Shown here piece by piece: positions 20,985 to 32,203 of a DNA stretch of 64,000 bases. A model generated the notes under the pieces. The model made no database searches and was not told where the DNA came from. It saw nothing but the letters and a program-made list of their open reading frames with translations. Within the stretch, counting starts at the first letter, position 1; each line of letters opens with the position of its first letter. The position numbers were made by a program, and so were the translations under genes. This stretch comes from Cryptomeria japonica (Eukaryota > Streptophyta > Pinopsida > Cupressales > Cupressaceae): positions 399,869,889-399,933,888 of the forward strand of contig NC_081408.1 of NCBI RefSeq assembly GCF_030272615.1, read 5' to 3'.

Positions 20985-23900
20985 TTAGTTACCATTTGGT
21001 GGTGGCAACTGGTCAAAAATGGATTTATACTTTGTCTTTGCATCGGTAAGGGCGGCAGAGAGGGCATCCTTGACACTGTCCATGAGTGAATTCTGAGCTG
21101 TAATGTTAGCTAACAGTGAAATTAGTCCATCTAAGGTGCTTCCCTCTTGCTGAGTAGATAGGGAGGTAGCTTTGTTGATCTTCTCTTGGACGGATGAAAT
21201 ATGAGGACTAAATAATGTTTGAAGTGTCATTATATCCATCCTTATCTTGTGCTCTTCATTCTTGAGTTCCAATTATTGAGCCATGAGCTTTTGTAGCTTT
21301 GTCTAAAAATTCTGAATGGAATTTGACTCAATGGTTAACTTATTTGAGAGATCGGTGATCTCTTTCTCAATCACTTCAATTTTATTTTTGATATCTTTAA
21401 TGAATAAAGAGAATGTATAGAGTTTATGAAATAAATAAAGAATGTGCTTGAGTTGAGGGGACAACTCAGCAATAAATTTGACAAGTTTAACTTTGCCAAT
21501 AGCAATAGCTTTCTGTACCTCTTCAATCATTTTAGCAGTGAGCTCCTTGTCTTTTAACTTGCTCAAATATTCAGATGCATCTACTCCAGATGTCTCTATC
21601 TTGGTTAGGAGTTCATCCAGTTGAATGTGGTTGGCGGCATCTTTTGTCACTATTGCTTTAGGTAGCATATCTGTTAAGAGTGCTTTCACCTTCTGAAGTA
21701 CTTTATTTTTCTTTTGAATAGCCATTTGCTTCTCCTGTTCGGCTTTGGCTTTGCATAGTTCACCGAATTCAATGAGTGCTTGCCCTTTTAATTTGGATAG
21801 ATCAACATTGGGCAACACTATTGGTTTTGACAAATCTAATTTGAAACTATGCTTTTTCATCTTATTTTCTTTACCTTTCATCGGTTGAACTAAAACAATG
21901 GCTTGGGAGGCTTGTTGACCCTCGGTAGGTTGCTCAGTAGAGGCAACACTTTGGTTGGTTTCTTTAGCCTCTGTAGTGTCCTTTGGTGTCTCTGAGTTTG
22001 GTGTCTCGATTGTAACATTTTTAGTGCTAGATGGAGCTTGAGAGGTTTGTTCTTGAGAAGTAGATTCTCTTGCTATTGACTTGTGACCTTTTGTGCCTTG
22101 TTTCGTATCCTGAGGGGCCTCGGTTGAAATAGGCTGATTGACCAGAGGATAGGGTTGAACTTGTTCCAAAACTGATTCACTGGATACAAGTTGGGCATAA
22201 GCATTCCCTTCTATCATTTCTTGTTTTGGTGCCTCGGTGTCCATGATATCCTCATCAACTTGTATAGTGTCAGCAGGGTCTTGCTCGGTGATATCAGGAT
22301 CTTGCTCGGTGACATCAACTATTTCAACTTCAGCTTGCTCACCAGCATTCTTGATTCAAAAGATTTCCTGCCATTTTTCTTTGGTCTCATTTTCTACATC
22401 CAAGTAAAGGCCATTCATCAATTTCAAGGCTCTTTGCTTGACTAGGAATTTTGTGTGGCAGTTTTTCAGATGTTCGGTGATCTCATCTACCAACATGTTT
22501 GGGAAAAGATGTACCAGACTTCTTTCTCTCATCTATTTCTCTAAGTCCATGGCATACTTCCACCAGTTGTCAATATGAAAATATAATTCATTTGGAAGAG
22601 ATTTAGATACTTCCAATGGGACCAATTGGAATTTCAATAGTGTACAGATGACAGGTTCTTCTATTTGTCTCTTTTCATCATCAGATCTGGATTCATATTT
22701 AACATATCTGAATGCTCCAAATCCACCATATTGCTTCAAATTAGCACAAAAAATTTCATCACTATGTACATTTATCTTTTTAGTCTTGACAATCTAAAAT
22801 TTGCTTGCATCTTCAGATTCAGTGTCACTAGACTCTTTAGCCAAAATGAGTCTCTGAGTAGATTTCTTGTAAGTTTTTGCTACCTTTGGTATGGCAACAT
22901 TCTTTGGTTTCTTAATTGGTGATGCTGCAGATGCTCTTGTGTTAGGTCGCTTTGCTGGAGGAGTTGGTGATACTTTTGATGTATCATGTTTCTTTATTTT
23001 CAAAACTTTCCCTTTAGGCAATTCGGTGCTCAGTGTTATAGCTGCCTCTTGGGCTTCAAATTCCTCTTCGGTGATGGCTATAGTGCCCTTGACAGGTGTG
23101 GAGGAAGAACCTTCTCCAAATTTCTCCGTTAATACCTTGATCATTTTTGTTGCCTTCCTTGTAGCCTTGGGTACTACAATGCTCATTTTTACTTTTTCCT
23201 TCACTTCTTCATAAATTCCATACCTCAGCTCGGTAGCATGCCTTGGTAATGTAAGAAAAGAATCTATCTGCTGTTGTGTGATGTCAAAATCAATCTCATA
23301 ACCCATAGGTGGCAAAGATTGAGTTCTCGGTTCCACAACATTAACATAGCAGTAATCAGTGTCCACTTTGAAACGTATGTCATCCTTGTATCTCTCCACT
23401 AACTTGGGTGGAATTCTATATCTGTTATGCATCTTCTCCTAAAACTTGCTGAAATAATCATCCATGATATCATTAAAATTATCACCTAGCTTCTTGATGA
23501 AGTTATTGATTTGATGGGTGATTGGTCGGTGTAGCTCCCAAACAACTTTACTGACTGATAGAAAGAATTTCTCAAAATAGAAAAACATGCATACCAGAAG
23601 TGATCCAAATTTTAGTGTATTAGCCGAATTGTTCTTCTTTGGCTTCCTTATGGTATTGAGATTCTCAAACAGGTTTTTCAACAATACCTCACATAAATCA
23701 ATTTTCATGCCTTTCTTCACAATTTTATATGCTAAGTCGACTACTGCATAGGGTACACTGTTTTCCCTTGCTAATTGGAAGAAACAATGACCTATTACTC
23801 TAATGGCAAACTTTAGCTCTGCATCTGTGATATTGTTCAATTTCAGTCCCCTGCAATCATATTCTACTCCGGTTAAACTGATCAATTCCTTTTGTGATAT

Positions 23901-24347
23901 CATTTTCTGAGCTCAGGCATGATCATAAATAGGGTAGTCGGTGATCAAATGAATGATTTCCTTGGTGATCTTAAATGGTTGCTCTTCTAGCCACATGAAG
24001 TCATCATGAACTCTGCTCAGAACAAACTTGACCCATTGGGGTTTGAAGACACGGGGATAGGTTAGGGCTTCGGTCAATCCCTTGATTTTGATGTGTTCAT
24101 ATTTGCTATCCATTTTACCATCGGCACACAATTCATCATATGTGTCTTTGATCTCAACATGACCTAGTTCCTCAACTCGACACTTAGTGAAGAATCTCAC
24201 ATCCTCGACTAATAAAACTCTATCCGGAATGAGTGAAAATGCAGTTTTGTCATCCGGTTCAGATGCAATTTTGGGAGTTAAAGAATATTTCAATGAGGGC
24301 TTTTCAATGTTCTCAACAACAACGGGCTTCTGGACCTTAGGTGCCAT
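20985..24347 (-). pseudogene. ORF2: about 1,120-codon non-pol protein of the nested element
   Basis: One frame runs from an ATG at 24,347 (M-A-P-K-V-Q-K) to 20,985 with about seven premature stops (near 23,913, 23,439, 22,794, 22,533, 22,335, 21,303 and 21,270) and no frameshift. The first 450 residues look globular, with a hydrophobic block T-L-K-F-G-S-L-L-V-C-M-F-F near 23,570-23,620. Residues 460-560 are Lys/Pro/Ser-rich and basic. The middle is acidic and Thr/Gln-rich with a repeated T-E-Q-D-P. The end is Lys/Glu-rich probable coiled coil. No enzyme motif is recognised. A structural or nucleic-acid-binding role is possible but unproven. It occupies the place of pol. Confidence 0.7.
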
Positions 24348-24852
24348 TGCAGATTTCAGATAAATACTAACAAAATATCCTTAGGGTTCGAAGACTTTCA
24401 AATGGCAGACGCTTTCTACTTAGCAAATAATAACAACTTGATATGATTGGTAAACTATCTTGATAATGCATTGTGATTGATGTAAATACCTTTGAATTTT
24501 CTTCCAAGGAGGTTTGATCGCCTTTGATTCGCTTTGCTCTGCTTTCTTGAAAACTTGGTGAGTGAAAAATGACTGCATAATAGCTTTAAGTATTCATTGT
24601 ACCTCATCGGGCTTCATGCGGTTAGGTCAGAAAACATTAAATGCACTCAGTACCACTACTTTTTATGCTTTTACCGAGTAGCTAGACTTCCTGCATTTAC
24701 CGACTTGATAGGCTTCCAAAAGACTTTGATAAAATTTCAAATTTTCTAATGCATCTTTAATTATGCAGATTTTGAATTAAGTACAAGATGAAATAGGAAC
24801 TGTTAAGATTTGACCTTTGAGAGAATGCAGTCCCTTCATACCTTTACCAATT
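24348..24852 (-). other. spacer between ORF1 and ORF2 of the nested element
   Basis: About 500 bases with no ORF or recognisable domain on either strand. It may hold the leader of the ORF2 message. Splice or promoter signals cannot be assigned by eye. Confidence 0.5.
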
Positions 24853-26225
24853 AATTTGGAATAGGTGTACCTAGCTCGGTAGGTAAGGTGCTTTCTTCAT
24901 TTGACACAATTTTTTTCTTTCACCAAATCATCTGTAATTTTTCTTTTATTTCCTCAGTGTCTCCTCTAGGTTGATCTCTGCAATCTCTAGCCAAGTGTCC
25001 AACTTTTTTACAATGAAAACATGCCATACTAGGATTTCTCCATGATCTTCGATTGTTCATTCTAAACCTTATAAAGCAGTTGGCACTTATATGTCCATAT
25101 CTTCCACAACATTCACATAATATCCTTGTATTGTAATCCCATGGTACTGCAGAATTCTATCAGTAAGGATCTATGTGAGTTCGGTAGCCTCTAGTATTTG
25201 CTTGGTGTGTAGACCACATATAGTTTTTCTGATTAAACCAACACTCCTCGGTACTATGTCCATATCTATTGCAGTTTTTACAAAACCCTTTGAATTTTGC
25301 CTTCTTAAAATTTCTAGTAGACTTTGTTCTACATTGGTTAGATGTGTGACCATATTTGTTGCAATTGTGACAATAACCATTAAACCTAGTGACATTCGGT
25401 TGCTTACCTTTTCTGATTTGGCACATGTTAGCAGTGTGACCTTGTTTTCCACAGTAGTTGCAAACAAGCTTCTTTCCTTTGATATTCTTCTTATTTCCAG
25501 CTTTCTTTGATGATTCTCCTCTCTCGGTTGTATGAATTCCCTTCTCAGTAGTTTCTTTTCCTTTGTAACCGAGTCTTGCTTCTTTGTTGGGTCTTCTTGT
25601 ATTTAGTTGCTCATCCAACATCTTTGATGCTTCATAACTTTTTTTTAGTGTTTCCTTGGATTTCTTTTATGTTTCAAGTTCATTTTTTAACCTTGATACT
25701 TCAAGTTTCAACACTTGATTCTCATCATCTTTCAAATTTGCTTCATGATGCGCATAGCCCAATTGATCTGACATATTACTTTGTATTCCAATTATCCTAG
25801 TGATTTCATCATTCTTTTCAGATATTGATGCTTCAAGCTATTGTTTTTCTCTTTCTAGATCTCTTACTTTATCTTCAGCTGTCCGCAATGCATCAAGATT
25901 CTCAGTCATCTTTGTGCTGAAATGTTCATGTCCTCTTTTCATTTCTTTGTTCTTTTATTTTAGTTCTCCAATCATCTCTTCAGTCTCTTCAGATATATTG
26001 TTCTTAGATGATGTTTCAATTTGTTCCACTAGTTCTTGAGAGTCCTGTAAATCATCAGATAATCTTCTTCTAACTTTCAATGATTTTTGCATTTGTCTTT
26101 GCATGTCTGCAATCACTTGATTAGCATGATCCAACTCTTCTTATAGATATACAATTTTCTGAGATTGTTTATAGCCTTCCATTGATAAGATCTTCTTTAG
26201 GCTGTTAAACCCTTTTCCAAGATTT
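24853..26225 (-). pseudogene. gag: ORF1: coiled-coil gag-like protein with five CCHC knuckles
   Basis: One frame from the primer site to about 24,853 with roughly seven stops and no frameshift. The N-terminal 230 residues are coiled coil rich in Glu, Lys and Gln. An L-D-E-Q-L-N-T-R-R-P...L-G-Y block follows near 25,570-25,620. Then five C-x2-C-x4-H-x4-C knuckles: CNYCGKQGHTANMC, CHNCNKYGHTSNQC, CKNCNRYGHSTEEC, CECCGRYGHISANC and CFHCKKVGHLARDC. The last two lie after a TGA-TAG pair at 25,157-25,162. The UBN2 capsid domain of normal copia gag is absent. RNA or DNA binding is the probable role. Confidence 0.78.
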
Positions 26226-26227
26226 AA

Positions 26228-26239
26228 GCTCTGATACCA
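26228..26239 (-). other. primer binding site (initiator Met tRNA)
   Basis: The minus strand reads a perfect TGGTATCAGAGC two bases inside the right LTR. This proves minus orientation and makes the right LTR the 5' one. Confidence 0.95.
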
Positions 26240-26241
26240 AT

Positions 26242-27422
26242 TGTTAGGCCCAATATGGAAAGCTAATGTACTGAGAGGGGAGGGGTGAATCAGTACTTCA
26301 AATCCTTTTACCAACAATATCTTCACTGATATGTATAAACCACAAACTGCTGTAACATAACATAAAGCTAAAACAAATAAATAACAATCATACATGATTC
26401 ACTCCATAACACATATATTTTGGTTACGCAGAAACTCTTGGTTAGAGAGAAAAACTGTAGTGGGGATGGCACCCACAACTTCACTACTGTAATAATCAAG
26501 AGTGCTTGGTTAGAGCTACATGTTTAGCTATTTCTGATAGTTTACCCTGTTAGGAGTATCAAGATCATTAGATCTACCTTGCTAAAGGATTTTACAACAC
26601 TTATTCTAAATGTTGCACCTGGTTAAAGGCTTTACAATTTATAGACTTTGTTAGAGTCTTTTACCCTGTTAAAGGTTTCTCTTACAACTTCAAAATATTA
26701 CAATAAAATATTTACAAATATCTGTAACTTTACATCTGGAATGTTATAGCAGATTCTATGTGCTCAAAATGAGATCACCTTGCTTATAGCATACCTTGGT
26801 AACCCATAAAGTAACTCGGTAAACCCTTCTGTTTACTCTGTTCTTTGACGGTTCTCTGAAATCTTTCTTGATGACCTCTATGTCTCTATAATAGTCATAA
26901 CACTCAGTGCTTTCTTATGTATCACACATGTCTTGCTTCATACACCTCTTTATGTCTCTATCTGATCTCAATCCATGCTATATAAATAGATCTCTTATGT
27001 CGGTGATCTGGTTCATTGCTTCAATCTTACAAACATGATTTATTGAATGAATAACCATACAAAATATTTCATTGGTTAGATGACCTCAAAATCATACACA
27101 ATCTTTAAGTGCAATTTCCAATGTGATAACGGTTCTATGTTCCTCGATCTTGTAACACATTTCCACATGTGTGTCTAGGTTCAATGAATCTGGTAAAATA
27201 TTTCACTCGGTGTATATCAACTTGGTGTATCATTATTTCTGCTCGGTAGTCATACAGTGTTACTCGGTAGATAGCTCGGTGTATACTGGGCTCTGTGACT
27301 ACTTTCTTCTATAACCGACTACTCTGTGCAAACCGGTTGAATGTTTCGGTAGTAGTAACTGACTAGAGTATATAAAATGACTTTGGATACAAAACTAATG
27401 GCAACTATAATAAGTAGTAACA
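26242..27422 (-). repeat. 5' LTR of the nested non-autonomous element
   Basis: 1,181 bases, collinear with 19,462-20,642 without gaps. The minus-strand end ...GGGCCTAACA abuts the primer site. It contains a G/C-rich GAGAGGGGAGGGGTGAATC block near the inner end, shared in form with the other copia LTRs. Confidence 0.93.
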
Positions 27423-27811
27423 GATGCTATATTTGCAGTTCATGTAATCCGGATTATAGTCTGAATCTTATTTTAAGGTAGTGAACCTTCCCTGAGAGTT
27501 GGAGCCTTCTGGGTCATCTTATTTTGAGTAGTGAGCTCTAGGAAGTGTATCTAAATGCATGTGCATTTTCCATTGTAATATTCTCACATACTACTGTAGA
27601 GTATCATCTTATTGTGGGTAGGTCCCCACCATGGTTTTTACCTTAAACAAGTTTTCCATGTTAAATTATTGGTGTTATGTGTATTAGTTTCATTGTTCTT
27701 ATCTTTATTCCTCTTGTTGCTATTGAGATCTAAGATTGTTCTTAAACTCTTCTAATCTAATGAAAATTGATTCACCCCCCTCTCATTTTTCCTTCTTGAT
27801 TGAAGATAACA
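27423..27811 (+). repeat. 3' LTR of the family A copia, right part
   Basis: Alignment with the 5' LTR resumes here (GCTATATTTGCAGTTCATGTAATCC in reference order, with mismatches) and runs through the C tract near 27,773 to ...GAAGATAACA at 27,811. It completes the LTR split by the nested element. Confidence 0.88.
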
Positions 27812-30625
27812 AGGTGGTGCCTAGTACCAGATTCTACCTAGATACCCATTTGGGAGAGTTTAGTCTAGTTGAAATTATTTAAAGAATGAGGAAGCTCGTT
27901 CCTACAAAAGAAATATAAAATATGGCGAAACATGGTCTAATTAAGGTGGGAGGGCTTCCGGTTGCAACAAAAGCTCATGATCTGGTTATGTAGTGCATTC
28001 AACACTATGATCTATCCTTGAGATAGGTGGTTTGTAATCAGAGGGTATATGTAAATTTGATAGTGGGTGGATTGAAAGATTTCTTGGGGATTCCAACTCC
28101 AGCAGCATAGATAGATAGAACTAAGGAGGTCGCAGAGCAAGAATTTAATGAATCCAGGCAAGCTTGTGAAAGAAAGATAAGAGAAGAATGGTATATTGGG
28201 AAATAGGGTAAATTATTGTCTAAATTACCCACCTTAGTTCTAAGAAAAGAGTTACACCTAGAGGTAGCCGCAACAATCACATTCTTGAGTAGGATTGTTG
28301 GTCTGGAGATTAGTGGCTAGTTTCATGGGTGGATGTTCACCTATATACAGAGCTTGCAGCAGAATTCATGAATGTTTGATTGGGAAAAGTTCATTAGTGA
28401 CTCCCTTTACCATTATATAGAGGAGACATCTAGAAATTTATATATGTCATCTTACCTTGTGTATGCTTGGTCAGTTAAAGCAAACATTCAAGGACTGAAT
28501 ACCGTAGGTACTCTAGGCATGACTGTGGGCCAAAATCCAATATATGTTTACTATCCACAACTAAAGAAAGATGAAGCAATGTTATATTACAAAGGAGTTA
28601 ATGATTATTTTATAATGAAGATTACCCGGGAGTTAGAAGCAAGACCTGGAAAGAGGGTGCCGAAAGAAGTAAGGGAAGTGCTTCAATATTTTGGAGGATG
28701 GTACATCCAGTTCCCTTATTGGTCCTAATTGAGAGCACAAGGGTTTTTAGGACAACCTTTCAAGCTACCTTGGTATCCCTCAATTTGGGCATGGTTGATA
28801 GAATATTGTAGACAAATGGTGGAATTACATGATGCCTACCTAAACTCACATAGAAAATTGGGATTCAAGTTTCCGGTGAAGATGGGAGACTTCATATGTG
28901 TGTCCCTGTAGAATGCTAAGAAGATAGAGGAAGATTTGTTAGCAAGGCATTTGTAATATTTTCAATACACGAGAAAATATTATGAGCCTTTGGAGAAGAT
29001 AGGGAGTTACATAGATAAAAAGGTGAAGCACGCTCCTGATATAGAATATTATTGGATGGACTGTGAAAATGAGAAAGAAGTTAAAAAGAAAATTTTATTA
29101 GAGGTTAACATTAAGTCAGCTACAAAGGTTGGGACTGATAAAACAAGAATAGAAGTTCCTCAGGAACTCACAGATGATGATGAGGAAATTGTAAGGCCTG
29201 ATTATATAACTAATAATGTAGAACAAATACCAATAGTTGAACCCAAGCCCAACGAAATGGAAATGGTGTGTATGGAACGAGTCAATCGAATAGTCCCGAA
29301 ATCCACTAAGAGGTGGTTGGATGGGTATAAAGTCAACATGATTCAACAGGGCAACAAACTTTCAATTCAAAGGAAAAGGAAGAGGAAATAAGTGGATGAT
29401 AATGCATATTTCCTAGTTCATAAAAGAAGAATAGATATGACTAAAATCTTGGAACCCAGACTTGTGCTAGTGGAGGAAATAAATTAGGAAGGGGTCAAAG
29501 TAGTTACCATTGACACTAATCTAAACCAGATGGTAAGGAGTAAAATGGTGGATCCACAAGACCAAAGTAGTAGGAATTTACAACCATCGACATTAAGAGA
29601 AGTTGGTAAAAAAAGGATTCCTTCTAATTAGATACTGAGAGTTATTCCAATAACCGTCTCTTAGACCACAACTCAATTATTCACATCTCCAACTTTAGTA
29701 AATAATGCTCAGGAAGCTATAATAGGAATGGTCAATCAAGGCAGAGAAGAAGTAGATCTAGGGTTCTATGATGATTTGGAGTACATGCTAAAGAAGCATC
29801 ATAAAGATGACTTAGAAGAATTATGGAAGAAAGTGGAACAGAAGAATGTGCTACAAAAGTTAGTGACTGAAATTACCTCACGATAATAGGGACAGGTCAA
29901 AGCATGGTTGATAACTTCATTACTATAGACTCATAGTCTATAGAATCTGATGGAGAGAAGGTGGAAGAGAAAGGAACAACATGCTTGAATTAAGAATCAC
30001 CCATGAAGGAACAAAGAAAATAACAAGAGAGATAAATAGAAGCAAGCGAAGAGATGTTGGCTTCAGGAGAACAAGAGATGTTGGAGGAAACAAATAAGGA
30101 TCAAACAAAAAAGATGCCAAATGTTCTATAGATAGAAACAATATAAATCCCACAAGAACTTTTGGGAGATAAAGGCAGTGAGGGCATGATGACATTTGAA
30201 GCCCTACCAAATATAGTAGATAGTGAAGTGAATCAGGATGATAGAAAAGAGAATATGGAAGCAAAATCATCTCAGTAGGTCATGAAGGATAATCCCGCAA
30301 TGGGTAAAGGGGAACAAATGACCCAGGGGAATCCTATAGGAAGTCTGTAGGAAGTTTATGAAAAGGGAGAAACCCCAAACAAGAAGAAATTCATAATAAA
30401 TGCCAAAAGCGGGGATATTCCCAAGTGGTTAAAACAACAAAGGGTACTTGAGGAACAAGTAAAGACAATCCCTTTGGATTTCAATAGTTTGCTAGTAGAA
30501 ACATCAATTGTCAAGAGAAGAAGAAGAGCTCGAGTAAGGTATGTTGCTTGTTTGAATAAGGATGTAGAATATGAGTTACATATTGCATAACCCATAGCTG
30601 ACAAGGATGAGGAGGATTTAATGTG
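27810..30625 (+). pseudogene. long non-pol ORF of about 930 codons, many nonsense codons
   Basis: A plus-strand frame starts at the LTR junction (K-V-V-P-S-T-R-F-Y), is broken by about 20 stops, shifts frame once near 29,890, and continues to about 30,625. The longest open pieces are 28,372-28,728, 28,729-28,911 and 28,990-29,391. The N-terminal 500 residues look globular and rich in aromatic residues (F-G-G-W-Y-I-Q-F-P-Y-W; L-P-W-Y-P-S-I-W-A-W). The rest is Lys/Glu-rich and low in complexity. No gag or pol motif is seen. Five of the first seven stops are TAG, consistent with CAG-to-TAG decay. Family not recognised. It could be the ORF of another non-autonomous element. Confidence 0.6.
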
Positions 30626-30838
30626 ACATTATTATCATATAACTACAATACAATTAGGTAAGCCATCCATATTTGAAGGCCCAAGAATCACTTTGGAGGG
30701 AATAGAGATTTGGGAAGATAGATTGCAGAGGGATAAAATATAATTGAAAGCTCAAAAGGCTTAAATACAATAATTAGTTCAATTCATCAGTAGCATTATT
30801 CAGAAAGGAGATGATTCATAGAAAGATCCTAACCTAGT
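30626..30838 (+). other. decayed tail of the non-pol pseudogene
   Basis: Lys/Glu-rich reading with several stops continues after 30,625 and ends abruptly at the truncated LTR near 30,839. Nothing else is visible. Confidence 0.35.
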
Positions 30839-31842
30839 AAAGGGAAAAAACATGGTGGGAATCCTACCCATAGTCAGATAATACTTCTATAGTAAGTATG
30901 TGAATTACAATTGAGAGGCCTGCACTTGCAGGAAGGGCAATAGCCTAGAGCACACTGCTCATCACAAAAGGAGTCTCATTGACTACATAGAAATCTAGAC
31001 TACAACCCAGACGAATGGATGAAATTCTAAGATAGCATCTCCTATGCCTGAGTATAGTACTGCTTAAGATCAATACCGAAGGAATAAATCCTCTTATATA
31101 AACCCAACTTTATCACCAATGATTTACCAAATTCTCTGCCTGAATGATATTACATTATTCGCTCATTACATCCTCACATCCCTTTCCTATGATATATTTT
31201 ACAATGAGATCTTACATCATATATATACAAACCCTCGACCATAAACAATAAGGTCGGCCACTAGGCAATAAACCAATTACATAATTACAAAACATGTCGG
31301 CCTAAGAACAAACAAATAATATCCAACTCATAAGACATCCTGGAAACACATCGAGAGGTCCAATCCACATGTTACATTAAGTTGGTCCATAACCTAGATA
31401 AACTGAGACCCAATTTAGGTCCAAACACGCTAAATAAATGATCTCAATCCACCAAGTCTCGAACATGATCACCATCAGTATCCTAAATCTCCACTAGAAG
31501 CCACACCAACACCACTTATGCACATAATCAAAGATCTTCAATAAAGATCTGTTGGTGAAACCCTCACCGGAACCACAAACCAAGCTTGCTAGCAAAACAA
31601 GATAGCATTTGATCACCAGATCAAAATCAACTAACTAAACATAAACCTAAGTAGCATGAATAAGCCAATTCCATAACCCAAACATATCAGAGCATACCGG
31701 ATCATGCTGGATCCAAACCAACTTGAAACCACACAACCTACTGGGACTAAAAGGATACCAGTAAAGCAACCAAAATAGCTAGTGTTGACATCAATGACAA
31801 ACTATTAATGTAACACATAATCATTCCTCCAAATGGCCAACA
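30839..31842 (-). repeat. truncated 3' LTR, copia family B
   Basis: On the minus strand it begins TGTTGGCCATTTGGAGG after a polypurine tract. It aligns with 42,230-43,222 but stops at TAAAGGGAAAAAACATGG, lacking about 235 bases of the LTR 3' end. Beyond the break lies the unrelated plus-strand pseudogene. Confidence 0.82.
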
Positions 31843-31874
31843 ATCTCCCCCTTTGGCATGGATGGCAACACTAG
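31779..31874 (-). other. polypurine tract inside an inverted repeat
   Basis: On the plus strand the 21-base arms 31,779-31,799 (begins CTAGTGTTGACATCAATG) and 31,854-31,874 (ends GATGGCAACACTAG) pair at 18 of 21 positions. The 54-base spacer contains the LTR terminus and the tract (minus strand AAAGGGGGAGAT). The outer arm is internal sequence and the inner arm is U3. Confidence 0.75.
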
Positions 31875-32203
31875 ATGTGAAAAACATCCAAGTGCCAAGA
31901 AATGCCAAACAAGTCTCCCCCAATGGAAGACAACCAACAATCTCCCATATAAAGATATAGCAATGATGTTTTGAAACAAAGACCAAACTCCCCCTATGAA
32001 TGATATCTCTGTACAACTCTATTTTCACATATATCTCTCCCCTTTTGACATCAATGCCAGAAATCTGACAAAAATATCAAAGCAAAAACCAAAAACCACT
32101 GAATCACAAGGCTAACTACTCCCCCTGAGTAGTAGCATCCCCACATCAGTGCTAGAATGAATGATATCTCTGATAATGCATACCAGACTAATTCTAAAAA
32201 GCA
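31875..32203 (-). other. 3' untranslated region of the family B copia
   Basis: Non-coding stretch between the RNase H stop and the polypurine tract with C-rich blocks (minus strand G-rich). It resembles the 3' region of the other long-LTR copias, including CATTGATG-like words. Confidence 0.55.

Larger units (their letters stand above)
19462..27422 (-). mobile_element. complete non-autonomous LTR retrotransposon without pol
   Basis: 7,961 bases with two 1,181-base LTRs and flanking five-base duplications GATGT (19,457-19,461) and GATGC (27,423-27,427). The matching position in the intact LTR reads GATGT, so the right copy has one transition. In minus-strand order it has a 5' LTR, an initiator-Met primer site, a coiled-coil and zinc-knuckle ORF, a roughly 1,120-codon second ORF, a polypurine tract and a 3' LTR. 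No protease, integrase, RT or RNase H motif is visible in the 5.6 kb interior. LTR copies differ at about 60 positions (counted by eye, near 5 percent), with no indels and mostly transitions. Confidence 0.92.
12707..27811 (+). mobile_element. full Ty1-copia element, family A, with a nested insertion
   Basis: The order is 5' LTR, initiator-Met primer site, gag, protease, integrase, RT, RNase H, polypurine tract, 3' LTR, which is the Ty1-copia arrangement. Without the 7.96 kb insertion in its 3' LTR it would be about 7.1 kb. The coding region has frameshifts, stops and an integrase deletion, so this copy is dead. The five bases before it (TATTT) and after it (AGGTG) do not match, so no target duplication supports the ends as a pair. 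The very long LTRs suggest the SIRE/Maximus lineage (inference). Confidence 0.88.

Noticed and set aside
12702-27816. Target duplication for the family A copia
   Set aside because: TATTT on the left and AGGTG on the right do not match, even allowing transitions, so no duplication is claimed.
29938-30604. Minus-strand ORFs of 110 and 82 codons
   Set aside because: They are antisense shadows of the Lys/Glu-rich end of the plus-strand pseudogene; Leu/Ser-rich translations are expected from the complement.
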